From Gaiellasilicea sp963789355 (GTDB taxonomy: Bacteria; Actinomycetota; Thermoleophilia; Gaiellales; Gaiellaceae): DNA of 64,000 nucleotides. The notes beneath the pieces are model-generated. The model saw only the letters and a list, made by a program, of their open reading frames with translations. It made no database searches and had not been told where the DNA came from. A program made the position numbers and the translations under genes. The stretch lies in NCBI GenBank assembly GCA_963789355.1, contig CAWBKK010000006.1:61624-125623 (forward strand), in the 5' to 3' direction. Positions 9,428 through 18,663 of this stretch are shown piece after piece; positions within the stretch are counted from its first letter, which is position 1; each line of letters starts with the position of its first letter.

Positions 9428-11848
9428 TTAGATCACAAAGTTCACGAGCTTGCCCGGGACGACGATCGTCTTTCGCGGCTCGCCCCCGTTCAAGTGCGCC
9501 TGCACCTTCTCCGACGCACGCGCCAAGGCCACGAGCTCCTCGTCGGCGATCGACGCCGGCACCTGCAGGCGGTCGCGCAGCTTGCCGTTCACCTGCAGGA
9601 CGACTTCGACCGTCTCGCGCTCGAGCAGCGTGGGATCGGCCTCGGGCCACGGCTGCTCCCACAGCCGCTCCCCACCCAAACGCTGCCACAGCTCCTCGGC
9701 GATGTGAGGCCCGTAGGGCTGGATCAGCGAGACCGCCGTCTCGGCTGCGAAGCGAGCAGCCGGGTCTTCGGGTGCGCGCGCGATCTCGTTCACCAGCTCC
9801 ATCACGGCGGCGATCGGCGTGTTGAACGCAAAGCGCCGGTCGATGTCGTCCGTCACCTTCGCAATCGTCTCGTGCGCCTTCTGCGCGAGCGGGCTGGACG
9901 GCTGCGCCACACGCGGCCGCTCGGCCTGTTCGAGTACGACGCGCCAGAGCTTGTTGTAGAACCGCCACACACCCTCGATCCCGGAGTCGTGCCACTCCAT
10001 GTCCTGATCCGCCGGGCCGAGGAAGAGCGTGAACGTCCGAACGGAGTCGGCGCCGTAGCGGTCGGCCAGCGCGAGCGGGTCGACGGTGTTGCCCTTCGAC
10101 TTGGACATCTTCGCGCCGTCCTTGTGGATCATTCCCTGGTTGAACAGCCGCGCGAATGGTTCGCGAAAGCCGACGAGACCCATCTCCTGCATCACCTTGG
10201 TGAAGAAGCGCGCGTAGAGGAGGTGCAGGATCGCGTGCTCGACGCCGCCGATGTACTGGTTGACGGGCAGCCAATAATCGGCGATCTCGCGTGCGAACGG
10301 CTCCGTGTCGTTCCTCGGGTCGGTGTAGCGGATGAAGTACCAGGACGAGTCGACGAAGGTGTCCATCGTGTCGGTCTCACGACTCGCCGGCCCGCCGCAC
10401 TTCGGGCAGTCGACGTTGACCCAGTCTTCCGCCGTGGCCAGCGGAGAGCGGCCCTTCGGCAGAAACTCGTCGACCTCGGGCAGCACCACCGGCAGCTGGT
10501 CGTCGGGCACAGGGACCTCACCGCAGCGCTCGCAGTGGACGATCGGAATCGGGGCGCCCCAGTAGCGCTGGCGTGAGAGCAGCCAGTCGCGGAGGCGATA
10601 GCCGATCGTCGCCTCGGCCTGGCCGCGCTCGGCGAGCCACTCCACGATCGCTTGCTTCGCCTCCGGGCTCGGCATGCCCGTGAACTCGCCCGAGTTGGCG
10701 AGCACCTCGTCGTCGGTGTGCGCGACGAAGGCCGCGCCCTCCTCGACCTCCCCGTCCGCCGGCAGGACGACGGGCCGGATCTCGAGCCCATACTTCTCCG
10801 CGAAAGCGTGGTCGCGCTCGTCGTGGGCGGGGACGGCCATGATCGCACCCGAGCCGTACTCCATCAGCACGTAGTCGGCGACCCAGATCGGGATCTCTTC
10901 GCCGTTGACCGGATTGATCGCGTAGCGGCCGGTGAAGACGCCGTCCTTCTCCTTTTTCTCGCGCTCCACCGCCGAGCGCGCGCCGGCATGGCGAACGTAC
11001 TCGCGCACCTCCTCGGAGTCCGTCAGCTGCGGGAGGAGTGGGTGCTCGGGCGCCAGCACGAAGAAGGTGGCGCCGAAGAGCGTGTCCGGTCGGGTCGTGA
11101 AGACCGGCAACTCCTCGCCGGAATCGGCGACGCGGAAGCGTACGCGCGCGCCTGCGGAGCGCCCGATCCAGTTGCGCTGCATCGTCAGGACGCGCTCCGG
11201 CCACTCCTCGAGCAGATCCATCTCGTCGAGCAGCGCGTCGGCGTAGTTGGTGATCTTGAAGTACCACTGGGTCAGGTTCTTGGCCTCGACCTCGGCGCCG
11301 CAGCGCTCGCAGTGGCCGTCGATCACCTGCTCGTTCGCGAGCACCGTCTGGTCGACCGGGCACCAGTTGACCAGTCCCTGCTTCCGATAGGCGAGGCCGC
11401 GCTCGTAGAAGCGGAGGAACAGCCATTGCGTCCAGCGGTAGTACTCGGGCTCGTGCGTCGAGATCTCGCGGTCCCAGTCCATCGCCCAGCCCATGCGGCG
11501 CATCTGATCCCGGATCGCGGCGATGTTGCGCTCGGTGCTGATGCGCGGATGCACGCCGTCGCGGATAGCGGCGTTCTCCGCGGGGAGGCCGAACGCGTCG
11601 TAGCCCATCGGGCGCAGCACGCGGTAGCCGCGCCGTCGGCGCAGATGGGCGACGACGTCGCCGATCGTGTAGTTGAGGACATGCCCCATGTGCAGCTCGC
11701 CCGAGGGATACGGCAGCATCTCGACCACGTACGTCTTCGCGCCCTCCGCCTGGCCGGGCTCGGGGTTCGGCGTGTGGAAGGCTCGCGCGTCCTCCCACAC
11801 GGCCTGCCACTTCCGCTCGATCTCTCTTGGCTCGTAGCGCTCGGTCAT
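9428..11848 (-). CDS. leuS: Leucyl-tRNA synthetase
   Basis: 806 residues, the bacterial LeuRS length. The class I HIGH motif appears as HMGH in PYPSGELHMGHVLNYT, the KMSKS loop as KMSKSKGN, and an editing (CP1) domain separates them. Start ATG at 11848 is preceded by a GGAG Shine-Dalgarno at 11856-11859. The frame is open further upstream through the attenuator, but those residues are not LeuRS-like. Expression is probably controlled by the terminator hairpin in the leader. Confidence 0.98.
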   Translation of the reverse strand: MTERYEPREIERKWQAVWEDARAFHTPNPEPGQAEGAKTYVVEMLPYPSGELHMGHVLNYTIGDVVAHLRRRRGYRVLRPMGYDAFGLPAENAAIRDGVHPRISTERNIAAIRDQMRRMGWAMDWDREISTHEPEYYRWTQWLFLRFYERGLAYRKQGLVNWCPVDQTVLANEQVIDGHCERCGAEVEAKNLTQWYFKITNYADALLDEMDLLEEWPERVLTMQRNWIGRSAGARVRFRVADSGEELPVFTTRPDTLFGATFFVLAPEHPLLPQLTDSEEVREYVRHAGARSAVEREKKEKDGVFTGRYAINPVNGEEIPIWVADYVLMEYGSGAIMAVPAHDERDHAFAEKYGLEIRPVVLPADGEVEEGAAFVAHTDDEVLANSGEFTGMPSPEAKQAIVEWLAERGQAEATIGYRLRDWLLSRQRYWGAPIPIVHCERCGEVPVPDDQLPVVLPEVDEFLPKGRSPLATAEDWVNVDCPKCGGPASRETDTMDTFVDSSWYFIRYTDPRNDTEPFAREIADYWLPVNQYIGGVEHAILHLLYARFFTKVMQEMGLVGFREPFARLFNQGMIHKDGAKMSKSKGNTVDPLALADRYGADSVRTFTLFLGPADQDMEWHDSGIEGVWRFYNKLWRVVLEQAERPRVAQPSSPLAQKAHETIAKVTDDIDRRFAFNTPIAAVMELVNEIARAPEDPAARFAAETAVSLIQPYGPHIAEELWQRLGGERLWEQPWPEADPTLLERETVEVVLQVNGKLRDRLQVPASIADEELVALARASEKVQAHLNGGEPRKTIVVPGKLVNFVI

Positions 11849-11865
11849 CGTGTGTCTCCGGGTAC

Positions 11866-11889
11866 AAAAAAGCCTCTCATGCGAGAGGC
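11866..11889 (-). terminator. Attenuator-type intrinsic terminator in the leuS leader
   Basis: On the minus strand a 7-bp stem (GCCTCTC/GAGAGGC, loop of four) is followed at once by six T residues, then the leuS Shine-Dalgarno and ATG. A terminator 18 bases upstream of a start codon on the same strand only makes sense as an attenuator. Confidence 0.75.
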
Positions 11890-11894
11890 CCATG

Positions 11895-11929
11895 GGAAGC
11901 TCGCGCGGCACCTCGCCGCGGTGGCTTCC
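11895..11929 (-). promoter_or_regulatory. Hairpin preceding the leuS terminator, possible antiterminator partner
   Basis: GGAAGC/GCTTCC and CGCGGC/GCCGCG form two stacked stems with a 3x3 internal loop and a 5-base loop. Part of its loop and 3' arm (GCGAGGTGCC) can pair with the 5' arm of the downstream terminator (GGCCTCTCGC) with one mismatch and one G-U, so the two folds could be mutually exclusive. No convincing T-box consensus is seen. Confidence 0.5.
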
Positions 11930-11962
11930 TGCTCTAGGAAAGAAGCTGCTTCACTTGCGCCC

Positions 11963-13228
11963 ATGCTAGCACTGTTCCCCGGCGGGACCAGGATCGCGGC
12001 GGGCGTGCTGGAGCTCGACGGAGTGCCCGTCACCGACCTCGCGGAGCGGTTCGGGACGCCGTTGGTGGTCTATGCCGAGCAGGCGCTGCGCGAGCGAGCG
12101 CGGATGTTCCGGCGTGCCGTTCCCGACGCGCTCGTCGTCTACGGAACGAAGGCTTTTCCGAACGTCGCGCTGATGCGGCTGCTCGCCGAGGAGGGCCTCG
12201 GTGCGGACGTCTCGACGCTGGGAGAGCTCACCTTCGCGCAGCGCGCCGGGATCGACGGCGAGCGCCTCCTCGTGCACGGGAACAACAAGTCGGACGAGGA
12301 GCTGCGCGCCGCCGCCGAGGCGGGCGCGCTCGTCGTCCTCGACGCGCTCGACGAGCCGGCGCGCGCAGTCGAGGCGGGCGTCCGCCGCGTCCTCGTCCGC
12401 GTCACTCCCGGTGTCGAGGCCGAGACGCACGAGGCGATCCGCACCGGCCATCGAGGCTCCAAGTTCGGCCTCGACGAGGACGACGCCGTCGAGGCGGTGC
12501 GCAGCTCGCTCGCTGCCGGTCTCGAGGTCGAAGGACTCCACGTCCACGTCGGCTCGCAGCTCGCCGATGTGCGCGCGCACCTGCTCTCGGTGGCGCTGCT
12601 CGCCCAGTTCGCCGACCGCTGCCGGGTCGAGCTCGAGTGGATGCCGCAGGTGATCGACATCGGCGGCGGCTTCGGGATCCGCCACGTCCAAGCGGAGCTG
12701 GAACCGCCGGTCGAGGAGCTCGTACGGACGGTGGCGGCCTCCGTCGCGCGGGACTGGCTGATGCGTGGGCTGCCGGCGCCGCGGCTGATCGTGGAGCCCG
12801 GGCGTGCGCTCGTCGGGCCGACGGCGTTCACGCTCTACCGCGTCGGCGCCGTCAAGCGGGCGGGCGACCGGCGGTACGTTGCGATCGACGGCGGCATGTC
12901 CGACAACCCGCGCCCGCAGCTCTACCAGGCGCGCTACACCGCGTTGCTCGCGAACCGCGCGGACGAGAAGCCGGACGATGTCTTCACGATCGCGGGCAAG
13001 CACTGCGAGTCGGGTGACGTGCTGATCGAGCGGGCCGAGCTACCGGAGCCCCGACGGGGCGACCTGATCGCCGTCCCGGCCACGGGGGCGTACACGCTCG
13101 GGATGGCGTCGAACTACAACGGCGTCCCGCGGCCGGCGGCCGTGCTCGCCGGCGGGGGCGGCGCGCGGCTGATCCGCCGCCGCGAGACGGTCGACGACCT
13201 GCTCGCGCTCGAGCCCGAAAACGACTAG
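11963..13228 (+). CDS. lysA: Diaminopimelate decarboxylase
   Basis: 421 residues, fold-type III PLP enzyme making L-lysine from meso-diaminopimelate. The PLP lysine lies in VVYGTKAFPNVALM, and the HVGSQ, GGGFGI and PGRALVG phosphate-binding motifs follow; the second-subunit cysteine lies in GKHCESGDVL. The start is ATG at 11963, divergent from leuS. It ends in a CTAG shared with the hisIE stop. Confidence 0.96.
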   Translation: MLALFPGGTRIAAGVLELDGVPVTDLAERFGTPLVVYAEQALRERARMFRRAVPDALVVYGTKAFPNVALMRLLAEEGLGADVSTLGELTFAQRAGIDGERLLVHGNNKSDEELRAAAEAGALVVLDALDEPARAVEAGVRRVLVRVTPGVEAETHEAIRTGHRGSKFGLDEDDAVEAVRSSLAAGLEVEGLHVHVGSQLADVRAHLLSVALLAQFADRCRVELEWMPQVIDIGGGFGIRHVQAELEPPVEELVRTVAASVARDWLMRGLPAPRLIVEPGRALVGPTAFTLYRVGAVKRAGDRRYVAIDGGMSDNPRPQLYQARYTALLANRADEKPDDVFTIAGKHCESGDVLIERAELPEPRRGDLIAVPATGAYTLGMASNYNGVPRPAAVLAGGGGARLIRRRETVDDLLALEPEND

Positions 13229-13773
13229 TCGCGCATTCGGCTCCCCAGCTCGGCCTCGACCTGAGTCAGCTCGACCCCGCGCGCGGCGAGCAGCGCGTAG
13301 GCATGGAAGATCAGATCCGCGACCTCCTCCACCAGCCGCTCGTCCGACTCGCCTGCACCGGCGAGCGCCGCCTCGACTCCCTCCTCCCCCACCTTCCGGG
13401 CAGCGAGCGCCGGGTCGTCGAGCAGCGAGACGACGTACGAGCCCTCCGGCCGCTCGTGCTCGCGCTCCTTGATCCGGCGCCAGAGCCACGGCGCGAAACA
13501 CGACTCGGCGCCGGTGTGGCAGGCCGGTCCAGCCGGCCGGACGCGGAGGAGAATCGCGTCACCGTCGCAATCGTCGCGCAGCTCTTCCACCGCCAGCGTG
13601 TTGCCGGAGGTCGCGCCCTTGTGCCACAGCTCCTGCCGCGATCGGCTCCAGAACCACGCCTCGCCGGTCTCGCGCGTTCGCCGCAGCGCCTCGTCGTCCA
13701 TCCAGGCGAGCATCAGGACGCGGCCGCTGCCGGCGTCCTGCACGATCGCCGGCGTCAGATCCGGATGTCCCAT
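13225..13773 (-). CDS. hisIE: Bifunctional phosphoribosyl-AMP cyclohydrolase/phosphoribosyl-ATP pyrophosphatase
   Basis: 182 residues. The N-terminal HisI domain contains LMLAWMDDEALRRT, FWSRSRQELWHKG and CHTGAESCF; the C-terminal HisE domain contains KVGEEGVEAALAG and EEVADLIFHAYALL. Together they perform steps 2 and 3 of histidine synthesis. The start is ATG at 13773, overlapping the end of hisF by 19 bases. It is the last gene of the his operon. Confidence 0.95.
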   Translation of the reverse strand: MGHPDLTPAIVQDAGSGRVLMLAWMDDEALRRTRETGEAWFWSRSRQELWHKGATSGNTLAVEELRDDCDGDAILLRVRPAGPACHTGAESCFAPWLWRRIKEREHERPEGSYVVSLLDDPALAARKVGEEGVEAALAGAGESDERLVEEVADLIFHAYALLAARGVELTQVEAELGSRMRD

Positions 13774-14497
13774 CCCGCCTCCCGCAGCTCGGCCTTCAAC
13801 TCGGCGACCCGCTCCGGGCGCTCGTGCACGATCGAGGCGACGAGCGCCGCCTCGGCTCCCGCCGCGAAGGCGTCGGCGAGGTGCCGGGCCTCCCCCGCCC
13901 CGCCCGAGGCGATCACGGGCGTCTCGACCGACGCTGCGATCGCGCGGGTGAGCTCCACGTCGTACCCGGCCCGCGTTCCGTCCGCGTCGATCGAGGTCAC
14001 GAGCAGCTCGCCCGCGCCTCGCGCGACCGCCTCGCCCGCCCACTCGATCGCATCGGCGTCGCGCTCCTGCCGGCCGCCGTGGGTGACGACACGGCCGCCC
14101 CGCGCGTCGACCGCGCAGACGACCGCCTGCGAGCCGAACTCGTCTGCGAGCGATCGTCAGCAGCGCTGGCTCCTCGAACGCGGCCCGGTTCACCGCCACC
14201 TTGTCGGCCCCCGCGCGCAGCAGCGCCCGCGCGTCCTCGAGGCCCGGAGACGCCGCCGCCGACGGTGAAGGGAATCGAGAGCCGCTCGGCGGCTCGCTCG
14301 ACGAGCCCGAGCAGCGGCCCGCGGCCCTCCACGCTCGCGGTGATGTCGAGGAAGACGAGCTCGTCCGCGCCTACCTCCGAGTAGCGCTCGGCCAGCTCCA
14401 CCGGATCGCCGACGTCGCGCAACTCCTGGAAGCGGACGCCCTTGACGACGCGGCCGCCGGCGACGTCGAGGCAGGGGATCAGACGCTTCTTGACCAT
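13755..14497 (-). CDS. hisF: Imidazole glycerol phosphate synthase cyclase subunit HisF, with two one-base frameshifts
   Basis: The N-terminal part (MVKKRLIPCLDVAGGRVVKG) and C-terminal part (IDADGTRAGYDVELTRAI, VIASGGAGEARHLADAF) are clear HisF in different frames; the middle (DARALLRAGADKVAVNRAAF) is in the third frame. Shifts lie near 14240-14247 and 14146-14153. Each is repaired by deleting one base, which gives GVSGLEDAR and LLTIAADEFGSQ; the latter has the same spacing as other HisF proteins. Corrected length is 246 residues. Both catalytic aspartates appear retained. I judge this a sequence artefact, because all other his genes are intact. Confidence 0.88.
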
Positions 14498-15072
14498 CGC
14501 AGCGCGTTCTCGAGGATCGTGGCGCCGACGGCGCCGCTCCGCTCGGGGTGGAACTGCACGCCGGCCAGCGGGCCCGCTTCGACGGCCGCGACGATCGAGC
14601 CGCCGTGGTCGACGACGGCCGTCGTGACGCCGTTCTCGGGCTCGGCCGCGTAGCTGTGGGCGAAGTAGACATCGGCGCCGTCCACCCCTTCGAGCAGCGC
14701 GGCAGGCCGGCGCACCGCGAGCGTGTTCCAGCCCATGTGCGGCACCGTCCGCGCGCGCAGCCGACGCACCGGCCCGCGGAGCAGCCCCAGCCCGGCGCCG
14801 CCCTCCTCGCTCTCCTCGAAGAAGAGCTGCAGGCCGACGCAGATCCCGAGCACCGGTTTGCCCGCGGCGACTCGCTGGCGCAACGCATCGGCCAGCAATC
14901 CCAGGCCGGCGGCCGCGCTCGCCACGTGGCCGACGCCGGCGATGACGACGAGCGGCGCGTCGCGGACAGCCGCCGGGTCATCGCTCACCGAAGAGCTGGC
15001 CCCCGCTCGTTCGAGCGCGGACGCGACGCTGCGCAGGTTGCCGGCGCCATAATCGGCGAGCACGACCTTCAC
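14479..15072 (-). CDS. hisH: Imidazole glycerol phosphate synthase glutaminase subunit HisH
   Basis: 197 residues, class I glutamine amidotransferase that feeds ammonia to HisF. The nucleophile is Cys78 in LGICVGLQLFFEE; the His-Glu pair is in QFHPERSG near the C-terminus. The start is GTG at 15072, overlapping the hisCB stop as GTGA. The usual PGVG near residue 45 reads AGVG, a small departure. Confidence 0.93.
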   Translation of the reverse strand: MKVVLADYGAGNLRSVASALERAGASSSVSDDPAAVRDAPLVVIAGVGHVASAAAGLGLLADALRQRVAAGKPVLGICVGLQLFFEESEEGGAGLGLLRGPVRRLRARTVPHMGWNTLAVRRPAALLEGVDGADVYFAHSYAAEPENGVTTAVVDHGGSIVAAVEAGPLAGVQFHPERSGAVGATILENALRWSRSV

Positions 15073-16637
15073 GCCAGCCCCTTCGTCGAGCGGACGCCGT
15101 CGCCGGTCTTCGCGCACGCCTGTCCGAGCGCCCGGCCGACCGCCTTGAAGGCGGCCTCGGCGACATGATGGTCGTCCGCGCCTCCCGCCGTGACGTGCAG
15201 GGTCACCCCGGCCTGGATCGCGAACCGCTCCAGCGCGTGCGGCAGCAGCGAGGGAGCGAGGCCGCCGATCCGGTCGCCGCCGAACGAGAGCCGGATCTCG
15301 GCATGCGCACGCCTGACGAGATCGACCGTCGCCGTGGCCGACGCCTCGTCCATCGGAATCGTGGCCGTCCCGTAGCGCGCGACGCCCTCGCGCGACCCGA
15401 GCGCGTGCGCCAATCCGTCACCGAGGGCAGCGAGGACGTCCTCGACCGTGTGGTGCTCGTCGACGTCGAGGTCGCCGGCAGCGACGAGCTCGAGGTCGAA
15501 GCCGGCGTGGAACGCCCACAGCGTCAGGAGATGATCGAGGAAGCCGATCCCCGTCTGGACGCGGGCGCGGCCGTCGCCGTCGAGATCGAGCGAGAGCCGC
15601 AGCGCCGTCTCCGTGCTCGTGCGGACGACGAGAGCGTCGCGAGCCGGTGAGGCCGGCGTCGTCGCACCGAGCGCCATGAGGAGAACGTCGTTCTCGCGCG
15701 GCCGGCGGAGCGTGATCCGAATTCCCTCGGCAAAGCCGCGCACGACGAGGCCCTGCTCCTCCAGGCGCGAGGCGAGTGGCTCGTCGCTGCGGAGGAAGAC
15801 GAAGTTGCCGTACCCCGGCCGGCAGTCGTGGCCGGCGGCAGCCAGCGCCTCCTGCACGCGCCCGCGCTCCGCGAGCGTCTGCTCGACGTCGATCCTCGGC
15901 TCCCGGAGCGCCGCGGCGGCGATTCGCGCGGAGGGAGCGCTGATGCTCCCCGGCGGCCGCCGCAGCTCCAGCTCTGCGGCGACGGCCGGCGTCGACACGG
16001 ACCAGCCGACCCTGAGCGCGGCGAAGCCGAACGCCTTCGAGAGGGTCCGGAGCACGATCAGGTTCGGCTGCTCGGCGACCAGCGGCACGCACGTCCTGCC
16101 GGCGTACTCGAAGTAGGCCTCGTCGACGACGACCGCGGCATCCGGATGCGCGGCGGCGAGCGCGGCGATCTCAGCCGGGTCGCGCAGCTCCCCGGTCGGG
16201 TTGTTCGGGTTGCAGACCCAGATCAACGCCGCTCCGTCCGGGTCGCTCTGGATCTCGGCACCCTCGAGCTCGGTCACGATCCGGTAGACGCCATAGGTGG
16301 GCGGCTCGATCGCCGCTGCGCGTCCGGGCGCGAGATACGTGTCGGCGCAGATCGCGATCAGCTCGTCCGCGCCCGCTCCGACGACGATCTGCTCCGGGTC
16401 GACGCCGCAGTACCCGGCTGCGGCCTCTCGGAGCTCCGCGTACGTGCCGTCCGGATACTCGTGCAGCCGCGCAAAGCTCTCGGAGAGCGGCACCTGCGGA
16501 ACCCCGGGGACGGGCGGCGTGTTCTGGTCGAAGCGCAGGATCTGCTCCGGCCGGAGCCCGTGCCGCGCAGCCACCTCGGCGGATGACGGCGACCACGCGT
16601 ACGCGCGGAAGCCCTCTGCGAGCGCGACCGGCCTCAT
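15069..16637 (-). CDS. hisCB: Fused histidinol-phosphate aminotransferase (HisC) and imidazoleglycerol-phosphate dehydratase (HisB)
   Basis: 522 residues in one frame. Residues 1-325 are a fold-type I aminotransferase with WVCNPNNPTGE, the DEAYFEY strand and the PLP lysine K201 in RTLSKAFGF. Residues about 338-522 are IGP dehydratase with the two metal-binding motifs DEHHTVED (near 393) and DDHHVAEAAFKA near the C-terminus, and GFLDHLL. The linker is short (GATTPASPARDAL). The enzymes act at steps 6 and 7 of the pathway, so the fusion couples consecutive reactions. HisB is usually fused to a phosphatase (enterobacteria) or stands alone; a HisC-HisB fusion is uncommon. Confidence 0.93.
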   Translation of the reverse strand: MRPVALAEGFRAYAWSPSSAEVAARHGLRPEQILRFDQNTPPVPGVPQVPLSESFARLHEYPDGTYAELREAAAGYCGVDPEQIVVGAGADELIAICADTYLAPGRAAAIEPPTYGVYRIVTELEGAEIQSDPDGAALIWVCNPNNPTGELRDPAEIAALAAAHPDAAVVVDEAYFEYAGRTCVPLVAEQPNLIVLRTLSKAFGFAALRVGWSVSTPAVAAELELRRPPGSISAPSARIAAAALREPRIDVEQTLAERGRVQEALAAAGHDCRPGYGNFVFLRSDEPLASRLEEQGLVVRGFAEGIRITLRRPRENDVLLMALGATTPASPARDALVVRTSTETALRLSLDLDGDGRARVQTGIGFLDHLLTLWAFHAGFDLELVAAGDLDVDEHHTVEDVLAALGDGLAHALGSREGVARYGTATIPMDEASATATVDLVRRAHAEIRLSFGGDRIGGLAPSLLPHALERFAIQAGVTLHVTAGGADDHHVAEAAFKAVGRALGQACAKTGDGVRSTKGLA

Positions 16638-17776
16638 CCCAGCTCCAGCGCCGCCGCGTGCAGTTCGAGCCCTTCCAGCCGGGCGAGCGGAAGAGCGATC
16701 TCACGGGCCCGGGCGAGCCCTGCGGCGCTCGCACGGACGATCTGCACCGGCTTCAGGAAGGTCTCGAGCCCGACGCCGCCCGAGCCGCGGGCGAGGCCCC
16801 CGGTTGGAAGGATGTGCGTCGCGCCCGCCGCGTAGTCGCCGACGACGGCCGAGGTGCGCACGAAGACCGTGCCGGCGTTCCGGACCCGAGCCGCGATCTC
16901 CTCCGCTCCGGCCAGCCAGAGCTCGAGGTGCTCGGGGGCGTACGCCTCGGCGAGTGCGAGTGCTTCCTCGAGCGATCCCGGCTCGCGGATCGAGACGTTG
17001 TCGTGGCCCGCGACGAGCCGCCCGACGGCGTCGCTCAGTGCTCGATCGAGGCTGAACAGGATCGCCTCGCTGTCGGGGCCGTGCTCGGCCTGGGCGAGCA
17101 GGTCGGCCGCGCAACGGCCGGGATCCGCCGATCCGTCGGCGATCACGACGACCTCGCTCGGGCCGGCGGGCAGGTCGATCCCGACCCGGCTCGAGACGAG
17201 CAGCTTCGCCGCGGTCACCCAGCGGTTGCCGGGGCCGACGATCTTGTCCACGGCCGGGATCGTCGCCGTTCCGTAGGCGAGCGCGGCCACGGCCTGGGCG
17301 CCGCCGACGGCATAGACCTCGTCGATCCCGAGCGTGTACGCGGCAGCGAGCGTCGCCTCGGACGGCCGAGGCGTGACGACTGCGATCCGCTCCACGCCGG
17401 CGACCTGCGCCGGCACGGCGGCCATCACCAGCGAGGACGGGTACGCGGCACGGCCGCCGGGGACGTAGACGCCCACGGACGAGAGCGGGATCCACCGCCG
17501 CTCGGCGACGACTCCCTCGACTGCCTCCATCGACACATCGGGCGGTCGCTGCGGCGCCGAGAACGCGGCGACCGCCGCGGCCAGCTCCCGAACCGCCGCC
17601 AGCTCGTCCGGCGCCAGTCGCGCGTCCCGAAGCCGATCCGCGGCAACCCGGAGGGTGGGCCGTTCGCCATCGAGGCGCTCCGTCCAGTCGAGCAGGGCTT
17701 CGTCGCCGCGTTCGCGCACGTCCGCGACGATCTCGGCGACGCGCGGCAGGACCTCCTCCAGCCCCTCGCCTCTCAC
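16634..17776 (-). CDS. hisD: Histidinol dehydrogenase
   Basis: 380 residues from GTG at 17776, which overlaps the hisG stop as GTGA; this is somewhat shorter at the N-terminus than most HisD (about 430). Motifs include VGVYVPGGRAAYPSS, KIVGPGNRWVTAAK, the zinc/catalytic region QAEHGPDS, the catalytic Glu-His in APEHLEL, and HILPTGGLARGSGGV. It catalyses the last two oxidations to L-histidine using zinc and NAD. Confidence 0.95.
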   Translation of the reverse strand: MRGEGLEEVLPRVAEIVADVRERGDEALLDWTERLDGERPTLRVAADRLRDARLAPDELAAVRELAAAVAAFSAPQRPPDVSMEAVEGVVAERRWIPLSSVGVYVPGGRAAYPSSLVMAAVPAQVAGVERIAVVTPRPSEATLAAAYTLGIDEVYAVGGAQAVAALAYGTATIPAVDKIVGPGNRWVTAAKLLVSSRVGIDLPAGPSEVVVIADGSADPGRCAADLLAQAEHGPDSEAILFSLDRALSDAVGRLVAGHDNVSIREPGSLEEALALAEAYAPEHLELWLAGAEEIAARVRNAGTVFVRTSAVVGDYAAGATHILPTGGLARGSGGVGLETFLKPVQIVRASAAGLARAREIALPLARLEGLELHAAALELG

Positions 17777-18663
17777 GCGACCAGCCGCTCCACCGGCAGC
17801 ACGAGGATCGAGGACGCCCCCGCCGCCTTCAGCGGGGCGAGCAGGTTCCAGACGTCGTCGGCGTCGACGGCGGCGTGGATCGCGATCTGCCCGGGCTCCG
17901 CGAGGTCGATCACGGACGGCGCGCCCATCCCGGGCAACAGCTCGCTGATCCGCTCGAGCGCGGAGCGCGGAGCGTTCAGCATCAGGTACCGGCGCCGGCG
18001 CGCCGCGACGACGCCGGAGACCATCAGCTCGACGCGATCGACGAGCTCGCGGCGATCGGCGAGCGCCCCGTCGCCCGCGATCAGCACCGCCTGCGACTCG
18101 AGCAGCGTGCCGAGCAGGCGAAGCCCGTTCGCGCTCGCGGTGGAGCCCGTCGAGACGAGATCGACGATCGCATCGGCGAGGCCGAGACGCGGTGCAGCTT
18201 CGACCGAGCCGGAGACGGCGACGAGCTCTGCCTCGACTCCACGTTCGGCGAGACACGCGCGCGTCGAGACCGGATAGGCGGTCGCGATCCGGAGCCCGTT
18301 GAGCTCGGCGAGTCCCGACGGCGCGGCATCCTCGGGAACCGCCGCCTGCAGCGTGCAGCGGGCGAAGCCGAGCTCGGCCAGGGTGACGACGCTCGCCTGC
18401 GCCTCGGCGACGAGGTTCGCGCCTGTGATGCCCAGGTCGACGACGCCGTCCTGCACGTACTCGGGAACGTCGTGCGCGCGCACCAGCAAGAGATCGACGG
18501 GTGCGTTGGCGCACGGGACGAGCAGGGCGCGCTCGGTCGCCTCGAAGCTGAGGCCGGCGTCCGCGCAGAGGCGCAGCGCCGGCTCCGCCATCCGCCCCTT
18601 CGAGGGGACGGCGATCGTGAGCCGGCCGTTGGAGCCGGCGCGGGTGAAAGGTGCGCGAACCAC
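17773..18663 (-). CDS. hisG: ATP phosphoribosyltransferase (long form)
   Basis: 296 residues, the long form with a C-terminal ACT-like regulatory domain (IDLAEPGQIAIHAAV, ILVLPVERLVA), so it should be feedback-inhibited by histidine without HisZ. The catalytic part has AVPSKGRM, VDLGITGANLV and the PRPP loop DLVSTGSTASANGL. The start is GTG at 18663, directly after the yerC stop; this is the first biosynthetic gene of the operon. Confidence 0.95.
   Translation of the reverse strand: MVRAPFTRAGSNGRLTIAVPSKGRMAEPALRLCADAGLSFEATERALLVPCANAPVDLLLVRAHDVPEYVQDGVVDLGITGANLVAEAQASVVTLAELGFARCTLQAAVPEDAAPSGLAELNGLRIATAYPVSTRACLAERGVEAELVAVSGSVEAAPRLGLADAIVDLVSTGSTASANGLRLLGTLLESQAVLIAGDGALADRRELVDRVELMVSGVVAARRRRYLMLNAPRSALERISELLPGMGAPSVIDLAEPGQIAIHAAVDADDVWNLLAPLKAAGASSILVLPVERLVA

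Noticed and set aside
11895..11930. T-box element for leuS
   Set aside because: GAGGTGCCGCG only loosely resembles the T-box core; the UGGN segment complementary to the tRNA acceptor end is missing, and the leader is too short for a specifier stem.
11960..11975. TAGCACT-like sequence at the lysA start as a possible CIRCE half-site for HrcA
   Set aside because: No inverted GAGTGCTAA partner at the required spacing and no chaperone gene follows.
14146..14247. Programmed +1 frameshifting in hisF
   Set aside because: Two shifts in one gene, no slippery codon or stop at the shift sites, and similar single-base surpluses in unrelated genes point to sequence errors.
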